The notes below the pieces were generated by a model. That model saw nothing but the letters and a program-made list of their open reading frames with translations, made no database searches and was not told where the DNA came from. A program made the position numbers and the translations under genes. From NCBI GenBank assembly GCA_017539215.1, contig JAFYHI010000032.1, forward strand, positions 1-60,760: a stretch of 60,760 nt of DNA. The letters are read 5' to 3'. Positions 30,469 through 38,589 of this stretch are shown here, one piece after another; position 1 is the first letter of the stretch, and each line of letters starts with the position of its first letter. Source of the stretch: Clostridia bacterium. GTDB lineage: Bacteria; Bacillota; Clostridia; Christensenellales; CAG-138.

Positions 30469-31587
30469 ATGAAAAAGTATCTTGCTATCATGCTGGTGCT
30501 GGTCATGGCGCTTGCCGCGTTTGCCGGCTGCACCAAGAAGCCCGCTGAGCCTACTGAGCCCGATCAGCCCGCTGACGGTACCGCAGACATCGCCTTCGTC
30601 ACCGACGTAGGTCAGCTCATGGACAAGTCCTTCAACCAGGGCACCTGGGAAGGCTGCGAAAAGTACGCCAAGGACAACGGTAAGGTTGCCAAGTACTATC
30701 AGCCCGCCAACGGCGAGAACGCCACCGACGCCGACCGCTTCGAGGCCATGAAGGCCGCCGTCGACAGCGGCGCCAAGATCGTCGTAGCCGCCGGCTTCAT
30801 GCAGGCCAACGCCCTCACTCAGGCTGCCAAGACCTATCCCGACGTCAAGTTCGTGTTCATCGACGGTTGGGCGCTCACCGACGGTGAGAACGGCCCCGTT
30901 CTCGACAACGTTGCCGGTATCGCTTACAAAGAGGAGCAGGCCGGTTACTTCGCCGGTTACGCAGTAGTCATGGAAGGCTTCACCAAGCTGGGCTTCTGCG
31001 GCGGCGGCGGCGGCACCAATCCTGCGTGCTGCCGTTACGGCTACGGCTTCGTTCAGGGCGCCGAGGCGGCTGCTGCCGTCAAGGGTGCCGACGTTGAGGT
31101 CAAGTACTCCTGGCAGTACGGTGAGAGCTTCTCCGCTTCTCCCGAGCTTCAGGCCATGGCTGCCGGCTGGTACGAGGACGGCACCGAGATCATCTTCGCC
31201 TGCGGCGGTTCCATGTTCTCTTCCATCACCGCTGCCGCGTCCGCTAACGACAAGAAGGTCGTCGGCGTTGACGTTGACCAGAGCCCCGAGTCCAGCACCG
31301 TCGTTACCTCCGCTATGAAGGGCCTCTCCAACTCCGTCGTATGGGCTATCAGCAAGTTCTACGAGGATAAGTGGGCCGAGATCGGCGGTCAGAACGTATC
31401 CCTGGGCGTAGCCGATGACGCCGTTGGCCTCCCCACCGAGACCTGGTCTCTCCAGAACTGGACCGTTGACGAGTACAACACCCTGCTCGCCTCCGTAAAG
31501 GACGGCACCGTTACCGTTGACGCCAACTATCCCGAAGATATGAGCACCTATCAGGGTGAGCATGTCACCGTAACCGTCGTTAAGTAA
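30469..31587 (+). CDS. BMP family nucleoside-binding lipoprotein of an ABC transporter
   Basis: A 372-residue substrate-binding lipoprotein. The signal peptide ends with FAGC (Cys21). IAFVTDVGQLMDKSFNQGTWEG is the BMP/Med/PnrA N-terminal signature (given here as one motif plus the following glycine), and VVAAGFMQANALTQAA and FIDGWAL line the pocket. Family members bind purine or other nucleosides. Codon use is strongly biased (GCC, GTC, CTC, AAG), pointing to very high expression. The start is ATG at 30469 with AGGAGG six bases upstream. A terminator after it reduces read-through to the ATPase and permease genes, giving an excess of binding protein. Confidence 0.93.
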   Translation: MKKYLAIMLVLVMALAAFAGCTKKPAEPTEPDQPADGTADIAFVTDVGQLMDKSFNQGTWEGCEKYAKDNGKVAKYYQPANGENATDADRFEAMKAAVDSGAKIVVAAGFMQANALTQAAKTYPDVKFVFIDGWALTDGENGPVLDNVAGIAYKEEQAGYFAGYAVVMEGFTKLGFCGGGGGTNPACCRYGYGFVQGAEAAAAVKGADVEVKYSWQYGESFSASPELQAMAAGWYEDGTEIIFACGGSMFSSITAAASANDKKVVGVDVDQSPESSTVVTSAMKGLSNSVVWAISKFYEDKWAEIGGQNVSLGVADDAVGLPTETWSLQNWTVDEYNTLLASVKDGTVTVDANYPEDMSTYQGEHVTVTVVK

Positions 31588-31598
31588 TCGACGCCTGT

Positions 31599-31628
31599 AA
31601 AGCGGGGCCCGCGGGTCCCGCTTTTTTT
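31599..31628 (+). terminator. Terminator after the binding-protein gene
   Basis: AAAGCGGG pairs with CCCGCTTT and is followed by a long T run. Confidence 0.85.
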
Positions 31629-31733
31629 GTGCCATAAACGCCATAAACCGCATTATTGCGCTTGCAATTTGCGCTCCTTCCATATATAATTAAGGGGTTA
31701 ATAACCCTACTGGGTCAAAAGGGAGGGCATTAG

Positions 31734-33296
31734 ATGGAGCAAGCATCCGCAGGGGCATACCCCTATGTTATCGAAATGCTGCATATCACCAAGGAGTTCC
31801 CGGGGATAAAGGCAAACGATGACATCACTTTGCAGCTCAAACGGGGGGAGATACACGCGCTTCTGGGCGAAAACGGCGCGGGTAAATCCACGCTTATGAG
31901 CGTGCTTTTCGGCCTGTATCAGCCCGAACAGGGCGAGATACGCAAGGACGGCAAGGTCGTTCGCATAAAGGACCCGAACGACGCGACTGCGCTGAACATA
32001 GGCATGGTGCATCAGCACTTCAAGCTTATCGAGGTGTTCTCGGTACTCGACAACATAATACTCGGCGCAGAGGATACCAAACTCGGGTTCCTTCAAAAGA
32101 AGGAGGCCCGCAAAAAGGTCAAGGCTCTGTCCGAAAAGTACGGCCTGCGCATCGACATGGACGCCAAGGTCGAGGATATAACCGTTGGTATGCAGCAGCG
32201 CGTGGAGATACTGAAGATGCTCTACCGCGACAACGACATACTCATTTTCGATGAACCCACCGCAGTCCTGACCCCGCAGGAGATAGAGGAGCTGATGCAG
32301 ATCATGCGCAACCTCAAGGCCGAGGGCAAGAGCATATTGTTCATATCGCATAAGCTCAACGAGATAATGGAGGTCTCGGACCGCGTTACGGTCCTGCGCA
32401 AGGGCAGGTGCGTCGGCACGGTCGACACCTCCTCCACCACCAAGGAAAAGCTCTCCGAAATGATGGTAGGCCGCCCCGTGCAGCTTGTCGTCGAAAAGGG
32501 CGAGGCGCATCCCTCCGACGTAGTGCTTAAGATAGAGGGGCTTTCCGTGCCCTCCAAGATACACAAGAACGACGCGGTCAGGAACGTTTCGCTTGAGGTG
32601 CGCAAGGGCGAGATAGTCTGTATAGCGGGCATCGACGGCAACGGCCAGACAGAGTTCGTCCACGCGCTGACCGGGCTTGAAAAGGCCTCCGCGGGGCGCA
32701 TAACGCTCTGCGGCAAGGATATAACGCACGCGTCCATACGCAAGCGTTCGCTTACCGGCATGAGTCATATCCCCGAGGACAGGCATAAGCACGGCATGGT
32801 GCTTGATTTTACGCTGGAGCAGAATTTGGTGCTGCAGCGGTATTTCGAGCCGCAGTTCCAAAACCACGGGTTTATCAAGTTCAACGCCGTGCGCGAGTAC
32901 GCGGACAAGCTTATAGAGCGCTTTGACGTGCGCAGCGGTCAGGGGCCCGTCACAAAGGCGCGCTCCATGTCCGGCGGCAACCAGCAAAAGGCCATAGTCG
33001 CCCGTGAGCTCGACCGCAATATGCCGCTGGTCGTCGCGGTGCAGCCCACCCGCGGCCTTGACGTCGGCGCGATAGAGTACATCCATTCGCAGCTCGTCGC
33101 CCAGCGCGACGAGGGCAAGGCGGTGCTGCTCGTGTCGCTTGAGCTCGAGGAGGTCATGAACCTGTCCGACCGCATACTCGTCATGTACGAGGGCGAAATA
33201 GTCGGCGAGCTGGATCCCAAAAAGACCACCACTCAGGAGCTCGGCCTTTATATGGCCGGCGCCAAGAGGCAGGATAAGGAGGCCAAGGCCGAATGA
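31734..33296 (+). CDS. ABC transporter ATPase with two nucleotide-binding domains (nucleoside uptake)
   Basis: A 520-residue energising subunit with tandem ABC domains. The first has a full Walker A (GENGAGKST, about 45-53), the signature region VGMQQRVEIL and Walker B (ILIFDEPTAVL). The second has the degenerate Walker A GIDGNGQTEF without lysine, typical of sugar/nucleoside ATPases of this class, and signature SMSGGNQQKA. GGGAGGG lies six bases before the ATG. It overlaps the first permease gene by four bases. With the BMP protein it matches YufO/NupO-type nucleoside importers. Confidence 0.93.
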   Translation: MEQASAGAYPYVIEMLHITKEFPGIKANDDITLQLKRGEIHALLGENGAGKSTLMSVLFGLYQPEQGEIRKDGKVVRIKDPNDATALNIGMVHQHFKLIEVFSVLDNIILGAEDTKLGFLQKKEARKKVKALSEKYGLRIDMDAKVEDITVGMQQRVEILKMLYRDNDILIFDEPTAVLTPQEIEELMQIMRNLKAEGKSILFISHKLNEIMEVSDRVTVLRKGRCVGTVDTSSTTKEKLSEMMVGRPVQLVVEKGEAHPSDVVLKIEGLSVPSKIHKNDAVRNVSLEVRKGEIVCIAGIDGNGQTEFVHALTGLEKASAGRITLCGKDITHASIRKRSLTGMSHIPEDRHKHGMVLDFTLEQNLVLQRYFEPQFQNHGFIKFNAVREYADKLIERFDVRSGQGPVTKARSMSGGNQQKAIVARELDRNMPLVVAVQPTRGLDVGAIEYIHSQLVAQRDEGKAVLLVSLELEEVMNLSDRILVMYEGEIVGELDPKKTTTQELGLYMAGAKRQDKEAKAE

Positions 33297-34552
33297 AAAC
33301 ACGCAGCTTCTTCAACAAAGACGGCACAAAGTCCGTCCTGTCAACGCTGATATCCATACTTATCGGTCTGATTGCGGGCGCTTTGATAATACTCATCGTG
33401 GGCCTGGTCGACGATAAGCTCGGCCTTAAAGAGGCATGGAAGGGTATCCGACTGATATTCTTCGGTCTCTTCTCAAAGGGCCAGCAGGCCGGCAGACTGG
33501 TGTTCGGCTTTAACTCCACCAACATAGGCGATATGCTCTTCCGCGCCGTGCCCATCATCATGACGGGTCTCTCGGTGTCGCTTGCGTACAAGACGGGCCT
33601 TTTCAACATCGGCGCATCGGGTCAGTACCTTGCGGGCACCACGGCGGCGCTCTTTATAGCCCTTAAGATGAACACCGCGGTCGTGGCTCCGTGGATCGTG
33701 TGGATACTCGCCTTCTTCGGCGGTATGCTCGCGGGCGCCTTCTGGGGTGCGATACCCGGCATGCTGAAGGCGTTCCTCAACATCAACGAGGTGCTTGCCT
33801 GCATAATGACCAACTGGCTTGCGGCAAACATAGTCACATGGGTGTTCGAGGGCAGCGGCCTGCAGTGCACGGAGGGAACCAAGACCCAGGTCATCTGGAA
33901 AACGTCGCATAACGGCGTCGCCACAGCCAAGATGGGCCTTGACAAACTCTTCCCCGAGTCTCAGCAGGTCGACGGCGGCATAATCGTCGTCATACTCATT
34001 GCCATTCTCATCTATATACTGCTGACCAAAACCACGCTCGGCTTCGAGCTTAAGGCCTGCGGCGCCAACCGCCATTCCGCAAGGTACGCGGGCATAAAGG
34101 ACAAGCGAAGCATTGTGCTTTCCATGGCGATAGCGGGCGCGCTTGCCGGCGCGGGCGCGGCGCTCTACTACCTGTCCGGCTCCACCGAGTTCCATTGGCA
34201 GACCTATCTCTCGCTCCCCGGCGAGGGCTTTACGGGCATAGCGGTCGCGCTGCTGGGCGCCTGCAACCCGATAGCCAACATCTTTACCGGCATGTTCCTT
34301 TCAACGCTGGACGTGGCGGGCAGCAAGCTGTCGTTCTTTACGGAGTATAACGAGTACATCACCGACGTCATAATCGCCGTCATCGTGTACCTGTCCGCGT
34401 TCAGCCTGCTCATTAAGACCTGGCTTACCAAAAAGTTCAAAAAGTCCGACGACGGCTTCAGAAAGATACCCGACGTGGCGTACACCTCCAAGTCCGGACA
34501 GGGGGATAAGCTCCCGAATGCCGCCGCAGCAGGAAAGGAGGGCAATGCGTAA
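33293..34552 (+). CDS. ABC transporter permease, nucleoside type (first)
   Basis: A 419-residue membrane subunit with about nine to ten helices. The permease signature YKTGLFNIGASGQYLAG lies after the third helix, and LKACGANRHSARYAGI is the coupling loop facing the ATPase. The soluble tail (KIPDVAYTSKSGQGDKL) is longer than in close relatives of the second permease. Translation starts inside the ATPase stop (ATGA overlap at 33293) and ends by overlapping the next ATG by one base. Confidence 0.92.
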   Translation: MKTRSFFNKDGTKSVLSTLISILIGLIAGALIILIVGLVDDKLGLKEAWKGIRLIFFGLFSKGQQAGRLVFGFNSTNIGDMLFRAVPIIMTGLSVSLAYKTGLFNIGASGQYLAGTTAALFIALKMNTAVVAPWIVWILAFFGGMLAGAFWGAIPGMLKAFLNINEVLACIMTNWLAANIVTWVFEGSGLQCTEGTKTQVIWKTSHNGVATAKMGLDKLFPESQQVDGGIIVVILIAILIYILLTKTTLGFELKACGANRHSARYAGIKDKRSIVLSMAIAGALAGAGAALYYLSGSTEFHWQTYLSLPGEGFTGIAVALLGACNPIANIFTGMFLSTLDVAGSKLSFFTEYNEYITDVIIAVIVYLSAFSLLIKTWLTKKFKKSDDGFRKIPDVAYTSKSGQGDKLPNAAAAGKEGNA

Positions 34553-35601
34553 TGTCGTACCTTATTCAGCAAACTCTCATCTACGCCATACCCCTCATGA
34601 TAGTCGCGCTTGCGGGCGTGTTCGCCGAGCGCAGCGGCATCATAAACTTAGCACTTGAGGGCATTATGATATTCGGCGCCTTTATAGGCGTGCTGTTCGT
34701 GCATCTGTGCCAGAAGTACGGCGTGTTCGAGCTGCTCCCGCAGTACGCCAACTGGGGCTCGATGCAGCTTTTCGAGATACTCGGCATGGTGGCCTCCGGC
34801 CTGCTGGGAGCTGCGTTCGCGCTGCTTCTGGGCTTTGCGGCGATAAACCTCAAGGCCGACCAGACGATCAGCGGCACTGCGCTCAATATGCTCGCTCCCG
34901 CGATCGTGCTGTTCTTCGTACGCATCATCGCCAATCAGGAGGAGCTGCGTCTTTATAAAGGTGATGCAGCGGAGTGGTTCATGGTGAAAAAGGGCATGCT
35001 CGGACTTGAAGCAAAGGACAATTTCGTTGTAAACACGTTCTTCAACAAGTTCTATCTTGCCACCTACGTCTGCATACTGCTGTTCATCGTGTGCTCGATA
35101 ATTCTGTATAAGACGAGGTTCGGCTTAAGGCTCCGCTCCTGCGGCGAAAACCCGCAGGCCGCAGACTCGCTGGGCATCAACGTGCGCAGGATGCGCTACT
35201 CCGGCGTGCTCATCTCCGGCTTCCTTGCCGGCATGGGCGGGTTCGTGTATGCGCTCACCACCTCCAACTGCATGTCCAACGGCGACGTGGCGGGCTTCGG
35301 CTTCCTCGCTCTTGCCGTTATGATATTCGGCAACTGGAAGCCGCTCAACATCGCGGGCGCCGCGCTGCTGTTCGGCCTGTTCAAATGCCTTGCCGCCGGA
35401 TACAGCTCCATCGACATCAACGGAGACGGCGTAAAGCTCCTGTTCGAGCTTTCCAAGCATCCCACATGGGGCAAGGTCTTAAACCCCAACTTCTACCGCA
35501 TGCTCCCGTACCTCATCTCGCTGCTGGTGCTTGCCTTCACAAGCAAGAAGTCCCGCGCGCCCAAGGCCGAGGGCATACCCTACGACAAGGGCCAAAGGTA
35601 A
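34552..35601 (+). CDS. ABC transporter permease, nucleoside type (second)
   Basis: A 349-residue membrane subunit with about nine helices and the permease signature FAERSGIINLALEGIMIFGA. The coupling loop LRSCGENPQAADSLGI resembles that of the first permease, so the two pair as a heterodimer. The gene overlaps the previous stop by one base. It completes a BMP-ATPase-permease-permease set, placed just before thymidine kinase and a deoxyribosyltransferase-like gene, which supports nucleosides as cargo. Confidence 0.93.
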   Translation: MSYLIQQTLIYAIPLMIVALAGVFAERSGIINLALEGIMIFGAFIGVLFVHLCQKYGVFELLPQYANWGSMQLFEILGMVASGLLGAAFALLLGFAAINLKADQTISGTALNMLAPAIVLFFVRIIANQEELRLYKGDAAEWFMVKKGMLGLEAKDNFVVNTFFNKFYLATYVCILLFIVCSIILYKTRFGLRLRSCGENPQAADSLGINVRRMRYSGVLISGFLAGMGGFVYALTTSNCMSNGDVAGFGFLALAVMIFGNWKPLNIAGAALLFGLFKCLAAGYSSIDINGDGVKLLFELSKHPTWGKVLNPNFYRMLPYLISLLVLAFTSKKSRAPKAEGIPYDKGQR

Positions 35602-35616
35602 AGGCGTCGACCCAAG

Positions 35617-35644
35617 AAAGGGGCTCCGCGGTGCGGGGCCCTTT
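35617..35644 (+). terminator. Weak terminator after the transporter operon
   Basis: AAAGGG pairs with CCCTTT with further imperfect GC pairing inside; only three T follow. Confidence 0.45.
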
Positions 35645-35691
35645 GGCTTCCCACGAAAAAGGGACGGCAAGGGCAATTCCTGCCGTAAAGC

Positions 35692-35720
35692 TTGCATTTT
35701 AGGGGCGGATATGGTATAAT
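35692..35720 (+). promoter_or_regulatory. Promoter of tdk
   Basis: -35 TTGCAT (35692-35697) and -10 TATAAT (35715-35720), 17-base spacer. Confidence 0.8.
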
Positions 35721-35782
35721 CCCCCACATATAGGGAAAAGGGGGCGTTTTGGCCCCCGCAAACGGCAGATTCGGAGGTCACG

Positions 35783-36346
35783 ATGGCAAAGCTCTATTTC
35801 AGATACGGCGCAATGAGCTCTTCCAAGACCGCGCAGGCGATCATGGTAAAGTACAACTATGGCGAACGCGGGCAGAAGGCGCTGCTTGTAAAGCCCGCCA
35901 TCGATACAAGGGACGGGGTCCGCACCATACGCTCCCGCAGCGGGCTGACGGATGAATGCGTGCTGTTCTCCGAAATGCCCGTCGAGGCGATACGCGCTCA
36001 CGAGTACGACTGCGTTATAGTGGATGAGGCGCAGTTTTTGAGCAAAGACGAGGTGTTCCTTCTCATCGACTTCGTGGACAAATACAATGTGCCCGTGATC
36101 TGCTACGGTCTGAGGACCGATTTCAGGGGCGAGTTCTTTGAGGGCAGCAAGTGGCTCATGGCCATGGCGGACACCATTGAGGAGATAAAAACGATCTGCT
36201 GGTGCGGCAAAAAAGCCATTATGAACGCGAGGCTCGACGGCAAAGGCGGCGTTACCCGCGTTGGCGAGCAGGTAGTGCTCGGCGCGGATGACAAGTACAT
36301 CGGGCTTTGCCGCAAGCATTGGGAAGAAGGGAGGATCTGCAAATGA
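35783..36346 (+). CDS. tdk: Thymidine kinase
   Basis: Phosphorylates thymidine (and deoxyuridine) to the monophosphate for salvage. The 187 residues show a type II (TK1-like) layout: P-loop GAMSSSKT near residue 9, the Walker B-type VIVDEAQFL near 75, a lasso/zinc region (CWCGKKA with C in GLCRKHWEEG) and GGVTRVGEQVVLG. GGAGG lies five bases before the ATG. It overlaps the next gene by four bases. Confidence 0.96.
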   Translation: MAKLYFRYGAMSSSKTAQAIMVKYNYGERGQKALLVKPAIDTRDGVRTIRSRSGLTDECVLFSEMPVEAIRAHEYDCVIVDEAQFLSKDEVFLLIDFVDKYNVPVICYGLRTDFRGEFFEGSKWLMAMADTIEEIKTICWCGKKAIMNARLDGKGGVTRVGEQVVLGADDKYIGLCRKHWEEGRICK

Positions 36347-36780
36347 GGTTTTATGTTTCCACCGGTATTTTCAGCGCACAGCGCGCGGCAGAGCTTGCCG
36401 ACGTTTTGAGGCGGCGCGGTCACGAGCAGACCTATGACTGGATGGAGCATGGCGACGTAAGGCGCGAGGGCGCTTCACGCATGGGCGAGGTCGCATTCAA
36501 CGAGCTTCGCGCCGTGCGCGATGCGGAGCTTGTGGTGGTGCTTTTGCCCGGCGGCAGCGGCACGCATACCGAGCTTGGCATGGCTATCGCCACAAGGAGC
36601 AATAAGCGCATAATCCTTTGGAGTGAAACAGGGGACGAGTTCAGCTTTGACGAGCGCACGTGCGCCTTCTATTTCCACCCCAGTATCGAGCGCGTGACCT
36701 GCTCTTTTGACGACCTGAAGCGTCTGCTCGACCGGGAGCAGATAGGAAGCGACCTGAACCGCGCTCTGCTCGATATGTAA
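36343..36780 (+). CDS. Nucleoside 2-deoxyribosyltransferase-like protein
   Basis: A 145-residue protein with the Rossmann-like NDT fold: YVSTGIFSAQRAAELADVLRR at the N-terminus and VVVLLPGGSGTHTELGMAIA, where the glutamate of the TELG motif is the expected nucleophile. Such enzymes exchange or hydrolyse the base of deoxynucleosides or their monophosphates. The start is ATG at 36343, inside the tdk stop (ATGA), with GGAGG upstream; the frame is open a little further but without support. Coupling to Tdk suggests a joint role in deoxynucleoside salvage or pool cleaning. Confidence 0.78.
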   Translation: MRFYVSTGIFSAQRAAELADVLRRRGHEQTYDWMEHGDVRREGASRMGEVAFNELRAVRDAELVVVLLPGGSGTHTELGMAIATRSNKRIILWSETGDEFSFDERTCAFYFHPSIERVTCSFDDLKRLLDREQIGSDLNRALLDM

Positions 36781-36795
36781 AGAGCATTGAAATGA

Positions 36796-36825
36796 AAATG
36801 CCGCAGGCGGCCGCCTGCGGCATTT
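36796..36825. terminator. Bidirectional terminator
   Basis: A near-perfect palindrome, AAATGCCGCAGGCGG with CCGCCTGCGGCATTT, between two converging genes. Confidence 0.85.
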
Positions 36826-36837
36826 GTTGTGTTCGCT

Positions 36838-37785
36838 TTATTCATCCACAGCCGCCTCTGTGGGAACGGGGCTGACCCTGTCCGTCTGGCGGCAGTTTTC
36901 TGCGGCAAGGCTTTGCAGCATGACGTCCGCCGTGGTCTTGTCAAACGCCACCAGCTCGACCGTGAGCCATGTGTTCTCGGAGATGCGCCAGACGTAGCTC
37001 AGTTCGCCGGTATTCATAAGCCTGTACTTTGCAACGCCCACATCAAGGTCGTCCTCGGGCTCGTCGCTCAGACGGCATGTATAGTAGTAATCCTCGCCCC
37101 GCTCGCTCGTGCCCATGGCACGCACCGCAAGCGACTGGCTTTCGTCGGGGGGCGCCGCATCGTCGGCCAGCTCCATAAACGAGGGCAAAAGCTCCGGAAG
37201 CAGGCTGTCAATGTCGTCGGGCGGGGTCTCAAAGCTGCCAAGCTCGACGTAGCCCGTAATGCCTCCGCGCATCGCGGTCTCCGTGGGGAACAGCGTAGCT
37301 GCAGCCTCGGTCGGCGCAGGCTCATCGGTCGTGAACGGGGGATACTCCGAAGCTATAACGTAGGCGGGCTCCGTCGTGCCCTGCTCCGGTGCGGAGGTGG
37401 AGAGCACGTTCGTCGCCTTTACGGGATCCCCGGCGCTGTGGTTCTTGGAGTCGCTTACGTCGGCGGTTATCCCTTCGGGCGCGTTTTGCTCCGCAAACGG
37501 TAACGCCTTAAGCGCTGCAAGCACTCCCAGGCCCACTGCAAACACCGCGGCGGCGGTGCCGACCCCGGCAAGTATCGCCTTTATGGTGGGGCGGCGCTTC
37601 TTCGCGGCGGGGAACACCACGATCCCCTCCTGCCGTGCCATGGCCTTTATGCCTTTCAGCATGCCCGCGTAATCCACACCGGCGTTATCCGCCTCGGCAG
37701 CGCCTTTCAGCAGCCTGTCGACAGCGGCCTCTTCCGCAGGAGAGAGCGATTCGAACAATTCGTTGTTGTGCATATCATCATTCAT
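36838..37785 (-). CDS. Membrane-anchored anti-sigma factor-like protein (second)
   Basis: A 315-residue protein with a cytoplasmic N-terminal domain of about 65 residues (ELFESLSPAEEAAVDRLLKG), one transmembrane helix near 70-95 (ILAGVGTAAAVFAVGLGVLAAL) given here by its start, then a Thr/Pro/Glu-rich linker and an outer domain (WRISENTWLTVELVAF). The start is ATG at 37785, eight bases after AAGGG; it overlaps the sigma gene by eight bases. No known anti-sigma motif is visible, so the role is inferred from topology and coupling. It would sequester the sigma factor at the membrane. Confidence 0.65.
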   Translation of the reverse strand: MNDDMHNNELFESLSPAEEAAVDRLLKGAAEADNAGVDYAGMLKGIKAMARQEGIVVFPAAKKRRPTIKAILAGVGTAAAVFAVGLGVLAALKALPFAEQNAPEGITADVSDSKNHSAGDPVKATNVLSTSAPEQGTTEPAYVIASEYPPFTTDEPAPTEAAATLFPTETAMRGGITGYVELGSFETPPDDIDSLLPELLPSFMELADDAAPPDESQSLAVRAMGTSERGEDYYYTCRLSDEPEDDLDVGVAKYRLMNTGELSYVWRISENTWLTVELVAFDKTTADVMLQSLAAENCRQTDRVSPVPTEAAVDE

Positions 37786-38302
37786 AGTCAATACCCTTGG
37801 CGCGCAAATGCTTGGCCAATAACTTTCTTCCCCTGCTCATGCGAGATTTTACGGTCCCTTCCGAGACCGAAAGCGCCTCGGAGATCTCCGTAATGCTCAT
37901 GTCCGAATAGTAGTACATCATCAGTGGCTCGCGGTAAGTTTCGTCTATCGCGGCAAGCGCCCCGCGAACGGCCTCGGCCGCCTGAGAGCGCAGCACCTCG
38001 TCCTCGGGCGTGGCGGAGTTGTCGGCCACCTCTGCCCCAACGGGCTCGTCCGACAGCACCTCGTGACCCATGCGCCGCTTCATATCCAGAGCGGCATTGG
38101 TCGAGACGCGGTAAAGCCAACCCTTAAGCTGTGCATCGGGCAGCTTGGCCGCGGTATCCATGTTCTTGAGCACCGTGATGAACACGTTTTGCGTTACGTC
38201 CTCGGTAAGCTCCCTGTCGGAAAGAACACGGTAGGCAGCCCAGTACACAAGCCTGGAATAGTCATTATATATGCTGTCGAAATCACGTTCGGGCATATGC
38301 AT
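37778..38302 (-). CDS. ECF-type RNA polymerase sigma factor (second)
   Basis: A 174-residue sigma factor. Region 2: FDSIYNDYSRLVYWAAYRVL and DRELTEDVTQNVFITVLKN. Region 4: IDETYREPLMMYYYSDMS, ITEISEALSVSEGTVKSRMS, RGRKLL. GGAGG is four bases before the ATG at 38302 and ten before another at 38296; either may be used. The frame is open to 38440 but without a ribosome site. An ECF-type promoter lies upstream, so it may drive its own operon. Confidence 0.92.
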   Translation of the reverse strand: MHMPERDFDSIYNDYSRLVYWAAYRVLSDRELTEDVTQNVFITVLKNMDTAAKLPDAQLKGWLYRVSTNAALDMKRRMGHEVLSDEPVGAEVADNSATPEDEVLRSQAAEAVRGALAAIDETYREPLMMYYYSDMSITEISEALSVSEGTVKSRMSRGRKLLAKHLRAKGIDYE

Positions 38303-38347
38303 CGATCCTCCGCCCGGCATACGGCCCCCTTGCCGGACTCTGTTTAT

Positions 38348-38375
38348 ATAACGCACGAAAGGGCAAAATGGTTCC
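38348..38375 (-). promoter_or_regulatory. ECF-type promoter, probably autoregulated
   Basis: On the minus strand GGAACC (38370-38375) and CGTTAT (38348-38353) are 16 bases apart, the layout of many ECF promoters (GGAAC -35 with CGT -10). It lies about 40 bases before the sigma gene start. Confidence 0.55.
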
Positions 38376-38488
38376 CGAAAAATCGAATATATTGCCCCGT
38401 GCGCAGAATCAATTATATCAGAGCCGCGCACAAATATCAAGACGCGGCGTTCTGCACGGCTCCGCGTGTGAGCCGCTCATAAAAAAGC

Positions 38489-38516
38489 TTGCATTTCGCC
38501 CGAAAAGGTGTATAAT
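38489..38516 (+). promoter_or_regulatory. Promoter of the DUF4143 ATPase gene
   Basis: -35 TTGCAT (38489-38494) and -10 TATAAT (38511-38516), 16-base spacer. Confidence 0.75.
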
Positions 38517-38589
38517 ATATGCGTAAAGTTTGTTGCGATTCAGAAACAAACAGTACGGGAACGACCTTTTTGGAGGCTTGGTCAATAAA

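Noticed and set aside
30427-31683. A long minus-strand open frame opposite the nucleoside-binding lipoprotein
   Set aside because: Low-complexity V/G/L/A product with no motif, caused by the strong codon bias of the real gene.
31707-33302. A 531-codon open frame on the minus strand opposite the ABC ATPase
   Set aside because: It mirrors the biased codons of the true gene, has no ribosome site and no recognisable motif; the ATPase on the plus strand has every expected motif.
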